Assembly (NCBI GenBank): GCA_002844335.1
Contig: CP019157.1
Location: 1-64,000 of the forward strand
Source: Haloarcula taiwanensis
GTDB lineage: Archaea; Halobacteriota; Halobacteria; Halobacteriales; Haloarculaceae
DNA length: 64,000 nt
Direction of reading: 5' to 3'
Under the pieces are notes generated by a model. It did not search any database. It was not told where the DNA came from and worked only from the letters and a program-made list of their open reading frames with translations. The translations under genes and the position numbers were made by a program. Positions 9,147-16,656 of the stretch are shown in pieces (position 1 is the stretch's first letter; the number at the start of each line of letters is the position of its first letter).

Positions 9147-9468
9147 CGCTGTCCTCCGTGGTCGGCGTGACCGAGTCGCGCCACTCTTCGAGTCGGGCAA
9201 CGAGGTCCTCGACGAGCGCGCGCTCCTGGTCGGTGACGCCATCCCAGTTGACCGCCATCCCGGCAGCCCGGAACGACGCCAGTTTCAGGAGCTTCCCGGC
9301 CCGCTCGTCGGCCAGTTCGGTCGTCAGTTGCACCGCGTCGTCGGTGTCGATCTCCCCGTCGTCGACGGCAGTCTGTGTGCGCTCGAAGATTGTCGGTTCG
9401 GCCAGCTGGACGAGTGACGCCGCGTCCTGTTCGCGAGCCCGGGCCGCCCGGATTGCTTCGATATCCAT
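9139..9468 (-). CDS. GINS-like (Gins51-type) replication factor
   Basis: 109 residues. The N-terminal pattern (MDIEAIRAARAREQDA, then an FERTQTAVDD helix) and the central RAGKLLKLASFRAAG resemble the A-domain signature of archaeal/eukaryal GINS Sld5-Psf1 (Gins51), where an R-GK-L-LA helix is typical. The B-domain appears missing or minimal, so it is shorter than chromosomal Gins51. It sits immediately upstream of MCM with an 8-nt coupled overlap, and a ribosome site (GGAGGTG) precedes its start. GINS activates MCM within the CMG complex. The family call rests on pattern recognition and position. Confidence 0.6.
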   Translation of the reverse strand: MDIEAIRAARAREQDAASLVQLAEPTIFERTQTAVDDGEIDTDDAVQLTTELADERAGKLLKLASFRAAGMAVNWDGVTDQERALVEDLVARLEEWRDSVTPTTEDSDD

Positions 9469-10268
9469 TATCCCGGCGGCACCTCCTTGGCGCGGCCAGC
9501 AACGTCGGCCAGTTCGTTGCTATTGGTCACGAGTTCCGACAGCGACGAGTTCATCGCCGGGAATATCTCGCTGGCCAGCAGCCACTCAAGCCGGACTGAC
9601 GGCCCGCGAGTCAGTGAGTGCCACCAGTCGCCGTGGCGGTCCAGCACGTCCTCGATGAACCCGCTACGGACGTGCCCTTCGGTCATGTGGATGATATCCT
9701 CAGCCCACGCCATCACCTCAGACTCGACGCGGGGCGGGTCCCGTAGCGTCCACCGAAGCATCCCATGCTGTTCGACGGCGCGCTGATGCAATCGTGGCCG
9801 CCCAGCGACGTACTGAATCCGTTCGGCGTCTTTGACGCCCTCTTCATCAGAGAACTCCCCGACCCGCTCACGCAGCAGTTCAGTGGCGTCCTGAAACGCC
9901 GGCAGCAGCACCTTCCGAATGAGCCGCCGCCGGAACGCATCAGCAGTCTCGTCGTCGCTGGGTGCCTGGTCACAGATTGCGACCCGGTCGTCCGCATCTG
10001 CCATGAGGCAAGCGACTTCCCAGCGGTCTTGCACGAGCTCCTCGTGCCACGTCTCCGGGGTTTGCCCGCCCGACACCACGTCGACGGCGTGGCACCACTC
10101 CAAGACCTCGGTGCGACTCTGGAACCCATCGCGAAGGGACTGCTGCAGGTGCCGCTGCTGGGCGCGCAGCGAGTCGAGCCCAGCTGCGAACGAGCGGTCG
10201 ACCGACCCGTCGTCGCTCGCGAGCCATTTGAGGGCATGATGCCCGTCGGCCGCCATCGGGTCAGTCAT
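9468..10268 (-). CDS. Element protein of unknown function upstream of GINS-MCM
   Basis: 266 residues from the ATG that overlaps the upstream stop by 8 nt; an open frame extends further upstream only as a shadow of the preceding gene. Mostly helical, acidic and soluble, with many Trp residues in the second half and no membrane segment. It ends on the first base of the GINS-like start. Position suggests a replication or assembly accessory factor. I recognise no motif. Confidence 0.65.
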   Translation of the reverse strand: MTDPMAADGHHALKWLASDDGSVDRSFAAGLDSLRAQQRHLQQSLRDGFQSRTEVLEWCHAVDVVSGGQTPETWHEELVQDRWEVACLMADADDRVAICDQAPSDDETADAFRRRLIRKVLLPAFQDATELLRERVGEFSDEEGVKDAERIQYVAGRPRLHQRAVEQHGMLRWTLRDPPRVESEVMAWAEDIIHMTEGHVRSGFIEDVLDRHGDWWHSLTRGPSVRLEWLLASEIFPAMNSSLSELVTNSNELADVAGRAKEVPPG

Positions 10269-12069
10269 CCGCATCAACCCCCTGTTGTGGCGACGACGGC
10301 GAGAGGTTCGTTGACGGGTTGTTCCCGCCGTGTTCGTCGTCGAGCGCTTTCTGAATCTCCGTGCGAACACGGTCGACGATCTGCTGGCCTTTCTCGTGGT
10401 CAGACCATTCCAGCTCGGTGACTGCCTGCAGAACTTGGTCGAAGGTCTTGCGCTCTTCGTACTCGTGGCGCTCGGTCTGGACCTGTGCCTGCACGTCGTT
10501 CCAGTGGGACGGTCCCCAGTCGACTTCGAGCGAGCCGTCACGGGCTTCGTGGCCCTCGATCAGCGCCGGCAGCATTGCCAGCCCCAGCCCGATAATCGAC
10601 GAGCCCAGCGCCGCGACTGTCCCGAGGTAGACCGCTGCCCCGCCACCCAGCGCTATCGCGATGAATCGCCAGTTCCGACGGGCTACCCAGTTTGACACCG
10701 TTGCCGAGATAGCCGCCGGCAGTGCCGCGATGCCCTCACCTTCGGGCGGGTCCGCGAGGTCCGCTTCGTCGACCTCTTTCGTCAGTGTTGGCGAGAACTT
10801 CAGCCGCGCCGGCTTGTGCCGCAGCACCTTGTCGGACTCTGGGTCGACCTCGAAGAGTTGGTCGAGGTCGCCTTCGCCGCTGTCGTAGGACTTCCAGTCC
10901 TCGGTCGGTATCTTCGCCGGGTCAGCCCAGTAGCGGGCCAGCATCGGCCGAAGGCCGGCTATCGGCGCGTACAACTGGTCGCCGTGTCGGTACACAGACT
11001 TGATTTTGTTCGGCACACGCCGCGTCCCGACCGTTTCGTCACCACTCGGTGAGATAGCGCCCTGCCGGAGTTTTCGCTGGAAAAACCCGGCTTTCGAGAG
11101 GTCGCTGTCCCGGATGGAAAGCATCACCGGCAACGCCAGCAATCCCATCAGGATGCCGACCGCGATGGGTGCGTTCGCGAGGATAATCGACGTTTGCCAC
11201 GTACCAACTATCGCTGCGATGCCGATCACGACGGCGACCACGCCGGCCCAGTAACTCACTCCTTTTAGCGTCCCGAGAATCGTTCGCGAGAGGATGTGCT
11301 TCGCTGATGCCCCCGAGAACATGATGCCACAGATAGCCGGGATAATCAGATTCAGCGCACCCCAGCGCCAGAGGTCGCCTTTCGAGTTCGTCGGGTAGGC
11401 CGGGGATGCCGTCAGCGGGTTCGTTTGGTGCGCGAACCGCCAGCGTGCGCCTTCGACCCGGCTGCCGTCTTGTTCCAGCCACGCCGTTGCCTGCCACTGC
11501 TGGTCGTAATGGGACTGCAGTTTCAGCTTCGACGCCGAGTAACCGCTATCTGCCTCGAAGCTAATCCGCTGGACAGTCTGGTTCGCCGCGTAGGTCTGCT
11601 GTGTCCCGTTGACGCTCGTCGTCCGCTCTTGCCAGAACACCACGACGAACTCGTAGTCACCGACACTCTCGCCGAATGCGGATGTGTAGGCCAGCAGGTA
11701 GTCCGTTTTGAGTGCCTGATTCCGACCGAGCGGCTGGTAGGACGACTGGGCCGGATTCAACGGCAGGTACTTCAGCACGATCCCCCCGGTCGGGAGCATC
11801 CGCGTCGATTCCGGCGGCCCCTGTGAGCCACCACTTGATATCTGGTCGCCGCCCGTCCGCAGCTCCGAGATGTTGAACGGTCCCGGCGCTGTCCAGTCGC
11901 TCGACGCGCTGTCGCCCGTCTCGTTGGTCGCTTGGTAGTGTCCGTCAGCCACCGCTGCCGATGCGGGCATCGCGAACGCGCCCGCCACGGTGACAGCGAC
12001 GAGGACGACCGCAACACTAACCGCGGCGACGGCGGCCCTATCACCTCCCGAGAGTGCGTGTCTGCTCAC
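10261..12069 (-). CDS. Multi-pass membrane protein with extracellular N-domain
   Basis: 602 residues. Order: signal peptide (about 12-38, ending ASA), extracellular beta-rich domain of about 190 residues with several N-glycosylation sequons, three closely spaced membrane helices (about 235-320), cytoplasmic domain (about 325-460), two more helices (about 470-510), and a charged helical tail of about 90 residues. The layout recalls polytopic hubs of secretion or virion assembly (for example VirB6-like proteins), but I see no diagnostic motif. It follows a 44-residue gene by 2 nt. Confidence 0.7.
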   Translation of the reverse strand: MSRHALSGGDRAAVAAVSVAVVLVAVTVAGAFAMPASAAVADGHYQATNETGDSASSDWTAPGPFNISELRTGGDQISSGGSQGPPESTRMLPTGGIVLKYLPLNPAQSSYQPLGRNQALKTDYLLAYTSAFGESVGDYEFVVVFWQERTTSVNGTQQTYAANQTVQRISFEADSGYSASKLKLQSHYDQQWQATAWLEQDGSRVEGARWRFAHQTNPLTASPAYPTNSKGDLWRWGALNLIIPAICGIMFSGASAKHILSRTILGTLKGVSYWAGVVAVVIGIAAIVGTWQTSIILANAPIAVGILMGLLALPVMLSIRDSDLSKAGFFQRKLRQGAISPSGDETVGTRRVPNKIKSVYRHGDQLYAPIAGLRPMLARYWADPAKIPTEDWKSYDSGEGDLDQLFEVDPESDKVLRHKPARLKFSPTLTKEVDEADLADPPEGEGIAALPAAISATVSNWVARRNWRFIAIALGGGAAVYLGTVAALGSSIIGLGLAMLPALIEGHEARDGSLEVDWGPSHWNDVQAQVQTERHEYEERKTFDQVLQAVTELEWSDHEKGQQIVDRVRTEIQKALDDEHGGNNPSTNLSPSSPQQGVDADD

Positions 12070-12071
12070 GG

Positions 12072-12206
12072 TTAGCCCCCCGACAGAGCGCTCGCGACGC
12101 CGTTGACGTAGTCTGTCGTTGCCTCCGGGGCCACGAACATCGCGATGGCGACGAGCCCGACCGCGGCCAGCATGACCGCACCCCAGCCCGAGATGTTAAT
12201 CTGCAT
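12072..12206 (-). CDS. 44-residue single-TM protein
   Basis: Begins MQINISGWGAVMLAAVG and has one membrane helix (about 8-27) followed by APEATTDYVNGVASALSGG. GGAGGCGG lies just upstream of the ATG. It overlaps the end of the upstream 119-residue gene by 11 nt and stops 2 nt before the next start, a tight operon fit. Size and shape resemble small major coat or pilin-like subunits, which is only a suggestion. Confidence 0.6.
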   Translation of the reverse strand: MQINISGWGAVMLAAVGLVAIAMFVAPEATTDYVNGVASALSGG

Positions 12207-12555
12207 CCACCGCCTCCTCTGCAGCCGCGCCCGTGTACAGCGCCAGCCCCACGACCAGCGCCGCCAGGAACACGATGAGCGTCTCTTTCGCCGTCAGTCC
12301 GAGAACCACTGTACCACCGCCAGCCAGTGCGCCAGCCCCGATGAACGACGCCGCCGCGCTCCAGAGGAATCCGCCGGCATACACGCCACCGAAAAAGCCG
12401 CCCACCAGTCCCGTCGTCAGCCGGGCCGGGCGGCCTTTGAACCACTTGATCGGGTAGGCTGTCTTTGTCAGCACCGACGTGTACTCGCCGATCACGTAGA
12501 ACACCATCCCGATGATGGCCCAGCCGGTCACCGTTGCCGTCGTCACGTCTGGCAT
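12196..12555 (-). CDS. Three-to-four-TM membrane protein, unknown
   Basis: 119 residues with hydrophobic segments at about 8-26, 47-65, 66-85 and 92-112, and a basic loop KWFKGRPAR between the first two. A clear GGAGGTGAG ribosome site precedes the ATG. The acidic C-terminus (EEAVDAD) overlaps the next gene. No known family. Confidence 0.65.
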   Translation of the reverse strand: MPDVTTATVTGWAIIGMVFYVIGEYTSVLTKTAYPIKWFKGRPARLTTGLVGGFFGGVYAGGFLWSAAASFIGAGALAGGGTVVLGLTAKETLIVFLAALVVGLALYTGAAAEEAVDAD

Positions 12556-12623
12556 CGGCTCACCTCCACGCTGTCCGCCGTTCTTGCTCGATACGTCCGC
12601 TTGATGTGTTCGTTCTGAATCAT
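12543..12623 (-). CDS. Possible 26-residue basic peptide
   Basis: A short frame reading MIQNEHIKRTYRARTADSVE then VSRCQT fills the only gap in this part of the operon and overlaps the next start by 13 nt. Its composition is basic, unlike its neighbours. It could be a real micro-protein or just leader sequence carrying the ribosome site of the next gene. Confidence 0.25.
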   Translation of the reverse strand: MIQNEHIKRTYRARTADSVEVSRCQT

Positions 12624-12627
12624 GAGT

Positions 12628-12912
12628 TTAGCCGTCCGTTCGGTTGTCAATCTGTTCGCGAGCTTTCAGCAGCAGTTTCAGCAACAACAGCGCCGCCAGC
12701 CCAGCGACGAACTTCGAGGCCGTCGCCTGCGTGATCGGCAGGACCGGCGTGGAGCTGACCAACAACGTCGCCCCGTAGAACAACTGTCCGAGGTTCGCCC
12801 AGCCCCACTGCAGTAGCACCGCTAGCACGTCGAACTGGAATGCCCCGAACAGTGTCGTCGCCGTTGCCGTTGCCGCACTTGCTGGGTGGGTGAGAAAGTC
12901 TTTGAGCGACAT
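12628..12912 (-). CDS. Small multi-TM membrane protein
   Basis: 94 residues, hydrophobic from about 14 to 80 (probably three helices), ending with a basic KAREQIDNRTDG tail. It overlaps the stop of the upstream 152-residue gene. One of a run of small membrane proteins; unknown family. Confidence 0.6.
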   Translation of the reverse strand: MSLKDFLTHPASAATATATTLFGAFQFDVLAVLLQWGWANLGQLFYGATLLVSSTPVLPITQATASKFVAGLAALLLLKLLLKAREQIDNRTDG

Positions 12913-13370
12913 CAGTTGATGAAGGCACCTCCGCCGGGGATGAAGTCCAGCGCAATCTCGATGGCTGTCCGCAGGTACGTCGAGTACGCGACCACGACAA
13001 TCGCGAACACAATCGCCGCGCCCAGCAGTCCCGCCGGTCCCGTCCAGTTGAAAAAGTCGATTAGCAACTGGACACCAGAGCCGATGACACTGAGCACTGG
13101 CTCACCGATTGCGGACCCAGCGTCGATGAGCGTCGTCGCGATGACGACCGGCACATCCACGAGCCCGAGGTCACCAACTGTCGACGACCGCGAATGGCCG
13201 AAAAACACGTAGTTGATGGCCCAGAGGACTTTCTCAACGACTCCCTCGACGCCGTTCAGCAGCGGCGTCAAGATGAGCCCCAGAATGAAGCCGGTCGGAG
13301 AGGACGCGAATGCTTTCAGCGACGGCGGGAGGGCAGGGCCATCGCCGCCGCCGTTGGATGACTGTGACAC
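12912..13370 (-). CDS. Membrane protein with amphipathic helices, unknown
   Basis: 152 residues. A polar Gly-rich start (about 1-14) precedes hydrophobic stretches at about 25-52, 65-85 and 110-140, and the chain ends in FIPGGGAFIN. The gap to the upstream gene is 2 nt. Pore-like glycine/valine-rich helices suggest a membrane assembly component. No homologous family recognised. Confidence 0.6.
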   Translation of the reverse strand: MSQSSNGGGDGPALPPSLKAFASSPTGFILGLILTPLLNGVEGVVEKVLWAINYVFFGHSRSSTVGDLGLVDVPVVIATTLIDAGSAIGEPVLSVIGSGVQLLIDFFNWTGPAGLLGAAIVFAIVVVAYSTYLRTAIEIALDFIPGGGAFIN

Positions 13371-13372
13371 TG

Positions 13373-13816
13373 TCAGTCACCCCCGGAAAGCCGTTGGGCT
13401 CCCTCTCGAAGGCCGCGCACGACGACGAACAGCGTCAACAGGGTGAACCCCACCGCAACGAGGTAGCCCCAGAGTCCGAACTGTTCGACGCTGCTGGCCC
13501 AGAGGTCCTGTTGATACCACTGCAGAATCGGGACGAACAGCTCACCCAGCACGCCCGATCCTGTCGGGGTCTCGCCGGTCGACACTTCCCCGACGAACGA
13601 CGTTGCGCCCTCGATGAGCCGCTCCGGGATGCCGAACAGCTCGTCGATATACCGCCGAAGGCCGATGTACACCGTCGCGACCGTCGACAGGAGTATCGAC
13701 GCGCCGACGCGAGTCCAGTTGACCGGGTTCGCCGTATCGACGATGCGGTAATCTTCAAACTTCGAGTTGGAGTCGGCGTTATTAATCAAGCCCGTCAGCC
13801 CCGAGTCATCAGCCAT
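13373..13816 (-). CDS. Two-TM membrane protein, unknown
   Basis: 147 residues with membrane helices at about 36-54 and 117-138, a loop containing VGEVSTGETPTGSG, and a basic tail. A GGAGGTCG ribosome site precedes the ATG. Part of the contiguous membrane-protein block. Confidence 0.6.
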   Translation of the reverse strand: MADDSGLTGLINNADSNSKFEDYRIVDTANPVNWTRVGASILLSTVATVYIGLRRYIDELFGIPERLIEGATSFVGEVSTGETPTGSGVLGELFVPILQWYQQDLWASSVEQFGLWGYLVAVGFTLLTLFVVVRGLREGAQRLSGGD

Positions 13817-13852
13817 CGGCAGCGACCTCCGAGTTGTGGGGCTGGCGAGCCG

Positions 13853-14134
13853 TCATTCGTCGACCGTCTCCTCCTCAGTTAGGCGGTCTGCCAGCCACTC
13901 TGGCACCGACATCGGCGGCATGGGCGGACCAGACCGCTCTAATCGGATAAACGAGGCAATCAACCAAGCGCTGCTGGCAGCAGCGACGATGCCTGCCGAC
14001 AGCACAGGATTCGTCGCGAATGGACGAACGATGAGGGTTGCAATGGCGGCACTGAAGTCGGCAGTCGGGACCACCACAACGGACCCAAACAGCAATACGA
14101 CCACTCCCAGCAAGTCAAGCTGGCGAGCCGTCAT
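13853..14134 (-). CDS. Two-TM protein with EEETVDE tail
   Basis: 93 residues with two hydrophobic helices (about 7-28 and 40-65) and a polar C-terminus ending LTEEETVDE. The upstream 170-residue protein ends VEEEETIDE, and the DNA around both gene ends is a 35-bp near-identical repeat (33 of 35 bases). The start overlaps the upstream stop (ATGA). The shared tail may be a sorting or interaction signal, or a mark of duplication. Confidence 0.6.
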   Translation of the reverse strand: MTARQLDLLGVVVLLFGSVVVVPTADFSAAIATLIVRPFATNPVLSAGIVAAASSAWLIASFIRLERSGPPMPPMSVPEWLADRLTEEETVDE

Positions 14135-14643
14135 TCGTCTATCGTCTCCTCCTCTTCGACGCCGAAGATATCCGTTGGCACGTCGATAGGCAGGCCCGGC
14201 AGCACATCGCCAGTCTCGTCCTCACGGAGATAGCGCACGACTGCGTACAGCCCGATCATCACCAGCCCGACAGTCACTGGGAACGCGAACAGTCCGGCCA
14301 ACGTCTCGCCCAGAACCGAACGCAGGACGGTTTCCGAGACATCCGCACCAGCAATCAGCAGATTCCCGGGAGCCTCGAAGAGCCCAGTCAGCAATGACCC
14401 AATCGCATCGCCCGCGTTGTTGAACGGCTGGGCAAAGAAGTTCGCCACCGCGTTGATGACATCAATGACTGCGACGACTGGCGAGACAATCAGGCCGACA
14501 ATCGACGCAGACAGCACTTTACCCGCGTCTCCACCATTCTGAAGGAAGTTCGTGATGCCGCTCAGAGACTCCTGTCCGCTGCCGTCACCGAGGCTAAGAC
14601 TCGGATCATCGCTGCCTCCGCCATCAGCACCGGTCTGGTTCAT
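14131..14643 (-). CDS. Membrane protein with acidic EEETIDE tail
   Basis: 170 residues. A polar Gly/Ser/Asp-rich N-terminus (about 1-35) is followed by hydrophobic stretches at about 40-66, 85-100 and 122-143, then an acidic tail ending VEEEETIDE shared with the next protein. GGGGTGAG lies before the ATG. Probably a two- or three-pass protein of the same assembly as its neighbours. Confidence 0.6.
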   Translation of the reverse strand: MNQTGADGGGSDDPSLSLGDGSGQESLSGITNFLQNGGDAGKVLSASIVGLIVSPVVAVIDVINAVANFFAQPFNNAGDAIGSLLTGLFEAPGNLLIAGADVSETVLRSVLGETLAGLFAFPVTVGLVMIGLYAVVRYLREDETGDVLPGLPIDVPTDIFGVEEEETIDE

Positions 14644-14649
14644 CCCGTC

Positions 14650-15237
14650 TCACCCCGCAATCCGGCGCTTGATCGGGTCGAACAGCCCCAGTAGGAACGC
14701 CGCCGCCCCCAGCAGCGCTGCAATGAGGATGTTCACCGGCGTCAGCAGGCCATCCCCGCCACCGCCGAAGATGCCACCGCCGCCCGATTCCTGCTGGACG
14801 ATCTCGCCGATCTCGATGGACTCCGCAGATTCGGAGTCGCTGTCCGTGCCGTCCTCTTCGACGAGGATACGGTAGCTGTCGTACTCCGACGAGTCAACGG
14901 CGAAGGTTTTCTCCGTGGTCTCGCCGCTGGCCGCCGACACCTGCCCAGAGTCAACCTGCGTAGTGATGCCGTCAGACACGCCATAGACAGTGTAATCGAC
15001 GCTCTGCCCGCTGGTGTTGGTCACTTCGAGGTAGACCTGCTGGGTCTGGTTGTCCACTGCGACGGTCTTGTCCGCCAGCGTGTCCGAGGTCGAAGTCTCC
15101 GTCGCTGTCGCGGTCTCGGTCGTCGCTGCGGCCGCGCCGCCAACGCCAGCGACGGCCATGCTGGCACAGATAAGGCCAGCCAGCAGCAGCGCAATCGGTC
15201 GTGAACTGTTCTTGTCAGTCGAGAATAGTCCTATCAT
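14650..15237 (-). CDS. Exported protein with C-terminal membrane anchor
   Basis: 195 residues: signal peptide (about 14-38, GGAAAA), Thr/Ser/Glu-rich linker, a beta domain of about 90 residues (KTVAVDNQTQQVYLEVTN onward), then a glycine-rich hinge and a C-terminal helix (about 165-187) closing with basic KRRIAG. This N-out, single-anchor layout is typical of archaeal surface or virion proteins. Overlaps the upstream stop by 4 nt. Confidence 0.65.
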   Translation of the reverse strand: MIGLFSTDKNSSRPIALLLAGLICASMAVAGVGGAAAATTETATATETSTSDTLADKTVAVDNQTQQVYLEVTNTSGQSVDYTVYGVSDGITTQVDSGQVSAASGETTEKTFAVDSSEYDSYRILVEEDGTDSDSESAESIEIGEIVQQESGGGGIFGGGGDGLLTPVNILIAALLGAAAFLLGLFDPIKRRIAG

Positions 15238-15776
15238 AGGTCTGAATCCCCGGTTTCGGGCTGGGGAACGCCCTGGTTGTCTGTCTGTTCGGTGCCGCCG
15301 TCGGTGGCCGCCAGCCGGGCAGCTGCAGTCGAGTCGTCAACCCTCGACGGACTCTGCAGCCGCCGTCGGTCAGCATCGGCATCAGCGCAATCGCCAGAAC
15401 AGTAGTAGAAGGCCGCTTGTCGTCGGAGCATCACCACCGACAGCGGCCCGAGTCGGCCCCGCCGCGGGCCCGAACTGCAGTGGACGACGGTATGCTCGTC
15501 AAAGCTGTCCCGGCCGGAGTGGTTGACAATCCGGTCGCCACAGTGGTCGCACGAGCCATCTACCTCCGGCGTGGCAACCTCATAGGCCACATAGCCGCCC
15601 AGCAGGGCAGCACCGACGCCGACGACCAGTCCGTCGACGATGCCGCCGCCGACAGTTGCCGCAGTCATCAGCGTCCAGCCGGCGTAGGCCAGCCCAGTGG
15701 CGGCGAGTCCGATACCGAGCCAGCCGACCACCGAGAGGTCCGACCGGCGCGCGTTGTCGACTTCGATGACGCTCAC
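15234..15776 (-). CDS. Membrane protein with cysteine zinc-knuckle domain
   Basis: 180 residues from a GTG preceded by GGAGGTGG. Two membrane helices (about 16-35 and 41-66) are followed by a soluble part with CDHC (~75), HC (~100) and YCSGDC (~127), a Cys/His set able to bind zinc. The tail is polar. It overlaps the stop of the first operon gene. The cytoplasmic zinc domain may be regulatory or a protein-docking site. Confidence 0.6.
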   Translation of the reverse strand: MSVIEVDNARRSDLSVVGWLGIGLAATGLAYAGWTLMTAATVGGGIVDGLVVGVGAALLGGYVAYEVATPEVDGSCDHCGDRIVNHSGRDSFDEHTVVHCSSGPRRGRLGPLSVVMLRRQAAFYYCSGDCADADADRRRLQSPSRVDDSTAAARLAATDGGTEQTDNQGVPQPETGDSDL

Positions 15777-15952
15777 ACGCCACCTCCAGCGATCAGGGTT
15801 GCTGTGAGATCCCGACTCGCGCCGGCAATCTCATGCCGTGTTCGCACGCGTCGACGGGTGTCGACCCTGTGCCATTCGGTTCGATACGGTTGATACGCGG
15901 GCTTGGCCGCGTTGGCCGGCGATTGTCGGTCGCCGGGGTCGTGTTCGCGCAT
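15773..15952 (-). CDS. First gene of the minus-strand operon, 59 residues
   Basis: Begins MREHDPGDRQSPANAAKPAY; basic, soluble and rich in Arg and Thr. Its TGA overlaps the GTG of the next gene, so it seems coupled. A TATA-like TTTATC lies about 57 nt upstream of the ATG. It may be a small regulator or a leader peptide. Confidence 0.5.
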   Translation of the reverse strand: MREHDPGDRQSPANAAKPAYQPYRTEWHRVDTRRRVRTRHEIAGASRDLTATLIAGGGV

Positions 15953-16002
15953 GGGTAGGGGTACTGTCCGAAGCTAGACTACGGACGCGACGGGAGTCGC
16001 GA

Positions 16003-16152
16003 TGGCCGGATAAACACCCTAGTAAAATTACAAGAGTCTGTACGATGCTGTCAGGGCCTGAAACACTGCTGTAAGATGCTGTAAGAGCTATGTAAGAGTT
16101 GACTGCCACCTGAGCCGATGGCTTTATTCTAGAATGTTGCCAATGAAGTCAT
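16003..16152. promoter_or_regulatory. Divergent control region with three helically phased TGTAAGA repeats
   Basis: Separates the minus-strand operon (TATA-like TTTATC at 16009-16014, minus) from the plus-strand genes (TTTATT at 16123-16128, about 25 nt before the ATG at 16153, so probably leaderless). Between them are direct repeats TGTAAGA at 16070-16076, 16080-16086 and 16091-16097, spaced 10-11 bp, one helical turn. That fits an operator for a protein binding one face of the DNA and controlling both directions. Confidence 0.55.
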
Positions 16153-16527
16153 ATGTCACAGACAGCGATTCTGGGGCGGGACATTATCCTACGGGGGCAG
16201 GTTTCACTGTATTTGAGCATTGACGCTGACTGGGTGTCCCGTGCGGGGCTTGATATGGAAGACACGTGCCGACTGCAGCTTGGCGGTGTTGAGGATGGCG
16301 CACTGACTGTCACGCTGTTTATCGACCAAGATTACAGCGATAGTGACAACCCACCGGGACAGTTCGACATCGATCCCGTCGACGTCCAAACGGACATTCA
16401 GTGGTGCCTGCCCTCCGACATCCGTCACGACCGTGGGATTACCGGAGAGTTCGGGTACAATGCGGAGTATCTCGGCGACGGCCGCATTGAGTACCGTTTG
16501 GTGTCTCCGTCCGCTCGTGATGACTGA
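16153..16527 (+). CDS. Small acidic protein, possible AbrB-like fold
   Basis: 124 residues, very acidic and beta-prone. The opening (ILGRDIILRGQVSLYLSID) faintly resembles a swapped-hairpin AbrB/SpoVT strand pattern but lacks the usual VTIP core, so I leave it unassigned. Probably leaderless: TATA-like TTTATT about 25 nt upstream. First gene on the plus side of the divergent control region and a candidate regulator. Confidence 0.55.
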   Translation: MSQTAILGRDIILRGQVSLYLSIDADWVSRAGLDMEDTCRLQLGGVEDGALTVTLFIDQDYSDSDNPPGQFDIDPVDVQTDIQWCLPSDIRHDRGITGEFGYNAEYLGDGRIEYRLVSPSARDD

Positions 16528-16633
16528 CTGCTGGCGTGACTGGTGGGCTCGTTATCGTCGGTTCTGGCTGCTATGGAGGGCATATCTCTCAATTAGTGCT
16601 CATCCGGAGGTACATGTGGCGCAACATGTATGA
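16520..16633 (+). CDS. 37-residue Trp/Arg-rich peptide
   Basis: Starts with an 8-nt coupled overlap (ATGACTGA) with the preceding gene, reads MTDCWRDWWARYRRFWLLWR, and continues into a short hydrophobic stretch. The coupling favours translation, although the palindrome at 16611-16630 lies inside its 3' end. Unusually tryptophan- and arginine-rich, so possibly membrane-active. Unknown. Confidence 0.35.
   Translation: MTDCWRDWWARYRRFWLLWRAYLSISAHPEVHVAQHV
16611..16630. promoter_or_regulatory. Palindromic operator candidate
   Basis: Perfect 7-bp arms TACATGT and ACATGTA around a 6-bp spacer, ending 27 bp before the preferred AbrB-family start. Position and symmetry suggest an autoregulatory site for that dimeric regulator. 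Confidence 0.5.
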
Positions 16634-16656
16634 CGTACGCAGCGGTACTACCGAGT

